DNA of 64,000 nt from Paracoccaceae bacterium (GTDB lineage Bacteria > Pseudomonadota > Alphaproteobacteria > Rhodobacterales > Rhodobacteraceae): contig WKFK01000015.1 in assembly GCA_014872815.1 (NCBI GenBank), forward strand, positions 1 to 64,000. Direction: 5' to 3'. The translations under genes were made by a program, and so were the position numbers. Below, piece by piece: positions 63,395 to 64,000 of this stretch; positions within the stretch are counted from its first letter, which is position 1; the number at the start of each line of letters is the position of its first letter. The notes below the pieces were generated by a model, which was not told the DNA's origin, searched no databases, and saw only the letters and a list, made by a program, of their open reading frames with translations.

Positions 63395-64000
63395 TCACCT
63401 TACATAGTTTGCCAACGTCAGTTGGGAGAGTCTCGAGGTGATCGTGTAGACCATCTCGAGTTGCACCTGCACGGCTTGCAGCTTACCCGCCACTTCCGTT
63501 TGGTCCGCAGACAGCAGATCGCTCTGCGTCATCAGCATTGAACTGCGCGACAGGGAGTTCTCCGCCATCGCATTCTCAACGCGTTCTTGATTGAAACCAA
63601 TGTCTGCGCGCACCCGGGTCAAATTGTCCTGACCGGTCAAAAGACGTTCACCAGCACGCGCCATAAGGTTCTTTTTATCTGTGAGGTCCAGATTAAGCCC
63701 TGGATCAAGAGCCAACGCCGCAAGCGCCGAATCCCGCATTGCTTCACGTAGCTCCATGCTGTCTGCACGAACGTTGAAATCTGCGGACTGGTTATCATTC
63801 AAACGCATCGGTGCGAGATCGTTAAGGGATCCCAAATACGCGTTGGTTTCAAATCCACCGCCTGGAGTCATAAAATAGTCGTCCACGGCTGTGACAATGT
63901 CATTGATCGTCAAGGCGCCCGCAACAGCTGCTGAAAGCTGGGTCATCATTGCGTCAGAATCAATCAATGCGGCGCCATCTGTGGCCGTGCCGCCAAAGAG
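63395..64000 (-). CDS. flgL: Flagellar hook-filament junction protein FlgL, 5' end beyond window
   Basis: The C-terminal part, about 200 codons, of a flagellin-like junction protein. The frame is open to the window edge and reads LFGGTATDGAAL there, then the helical C-terminus ENSLSRSSMLMTQSDLLSADQTEVAGKLQAVQVQLEMVYTITSRLSQLTLANYVR, typical of FlgL. Its stop lies just before flgI. The N-terminus is outside the window, so the true length is unknown. Confidence 0.85.
   Translation of the reverse strand, partial: LFGGTATDGAALIDSDAMMTQLSAAVAGALTINDIVTAVDDYFMTPGGGFETNAYLGSLNDLAPMRLNDNQSADFNVRADSMELREAMRDSALAALALDPGLNLDLTDKKNLMARAGERLLTGQDNLTRVRADIGFNQERVENAMAENSLSRSSMLMTQSDLLSADQTEVAGKLQAVQVQLEMVYTITSRLSQLTLANYVR

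Overview
The window is chromosomal DNA from an alphaproteobacterium, most likely the Rhodobacterales/Roseobacter group. This rests on gene content and style: a DinB with an N-terminal zinc ribbon, a pca operon carrying a DUF849/BKACE gene, the order flgL-flgI, many long G+C-rich genes with open antisense frames, and dispersed intergenic hairpin elements ending in GGGATATTT. The genus is not fixed. I see no rRNA, tRNA, CRISPR array, insertion sequence or prophage.

Layout. 0.1-16 kb is mixed housekeeping: a LysR regulator divergent from a serine hydroxymethyltransferase-like enzyme; msrP and msrQ split by an opposite-strand membrane gene; a membrane-anchored glutamate-synthase-like protein; dgt; clpB behind a heat-shock promoter; pyrF; a Nudix hydrolase; dinB; a CDF transporter; and a TetR regulator with three matching operators and two membrane-protein targets. 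16.9-36.4 kb holds two parallel modules, each with LivFGHM-type ABC uptake genes, a periplasmic binding protein and acyl-CoA ligase genes. A hybrid histidine kinase, a response regulator and a possible small RNA lie between them. 36.5-39.6 kb encodes a paired (probably heteromeric) acyl-CoA dehydrogenase and a divergent TetR regulator with a palindromic operator. 39.9-48.6 kb holds a PfkB-family (adenosine-type) kinase, nth, then a gene-poor AT-rich stretch and dnaA-dnaN-recF-gyrB. 48.7-54 kb is a protocatechuate operon (pobA, pcaC, pcaH, pcaG, BKACE, pcaB). 54-59.4 kb is a DnaQ-type exonuclease and a MarR-MFP-RND efflux operon with a palindromic operator. 59.6-64 kb is an orphan hybrid kinase and the end of a flagellar operon (flgL, flgI).

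How it works together. Most genes left of about 41.5 kb read leftward, while dnaA-dnaN-recF-gyrB and the pca operon read rightward. With an AT-rich patch, DnaA-box-like sites and a CtrA-like site before dnaA, this suggests a replication origin near 41.7-42.2 kb. Metabolically the window is aimed at organic acids: ABC import and CoA activation of carboxylic acids, alpha,beta-dehydrogenation of acyl-CoAs, and ring cleavage of 4-hydroxybenzoate and protocatechuate. The pca operon lacks pcaD, pcaIJ and pcaF, and the BKACE enzyme may replace the thiolase and CoA-transfer steps.

Least-explained elements: the TetR three-operator regulon, the duplicated uptake/ligase modules with a PaaK-like protein lacking the usual P-loop, the small membrane protein inside the first module, the structured RNA candidate with an anti-Shine-Dalgarno-like loop, and the BKACE-containing pca operon.
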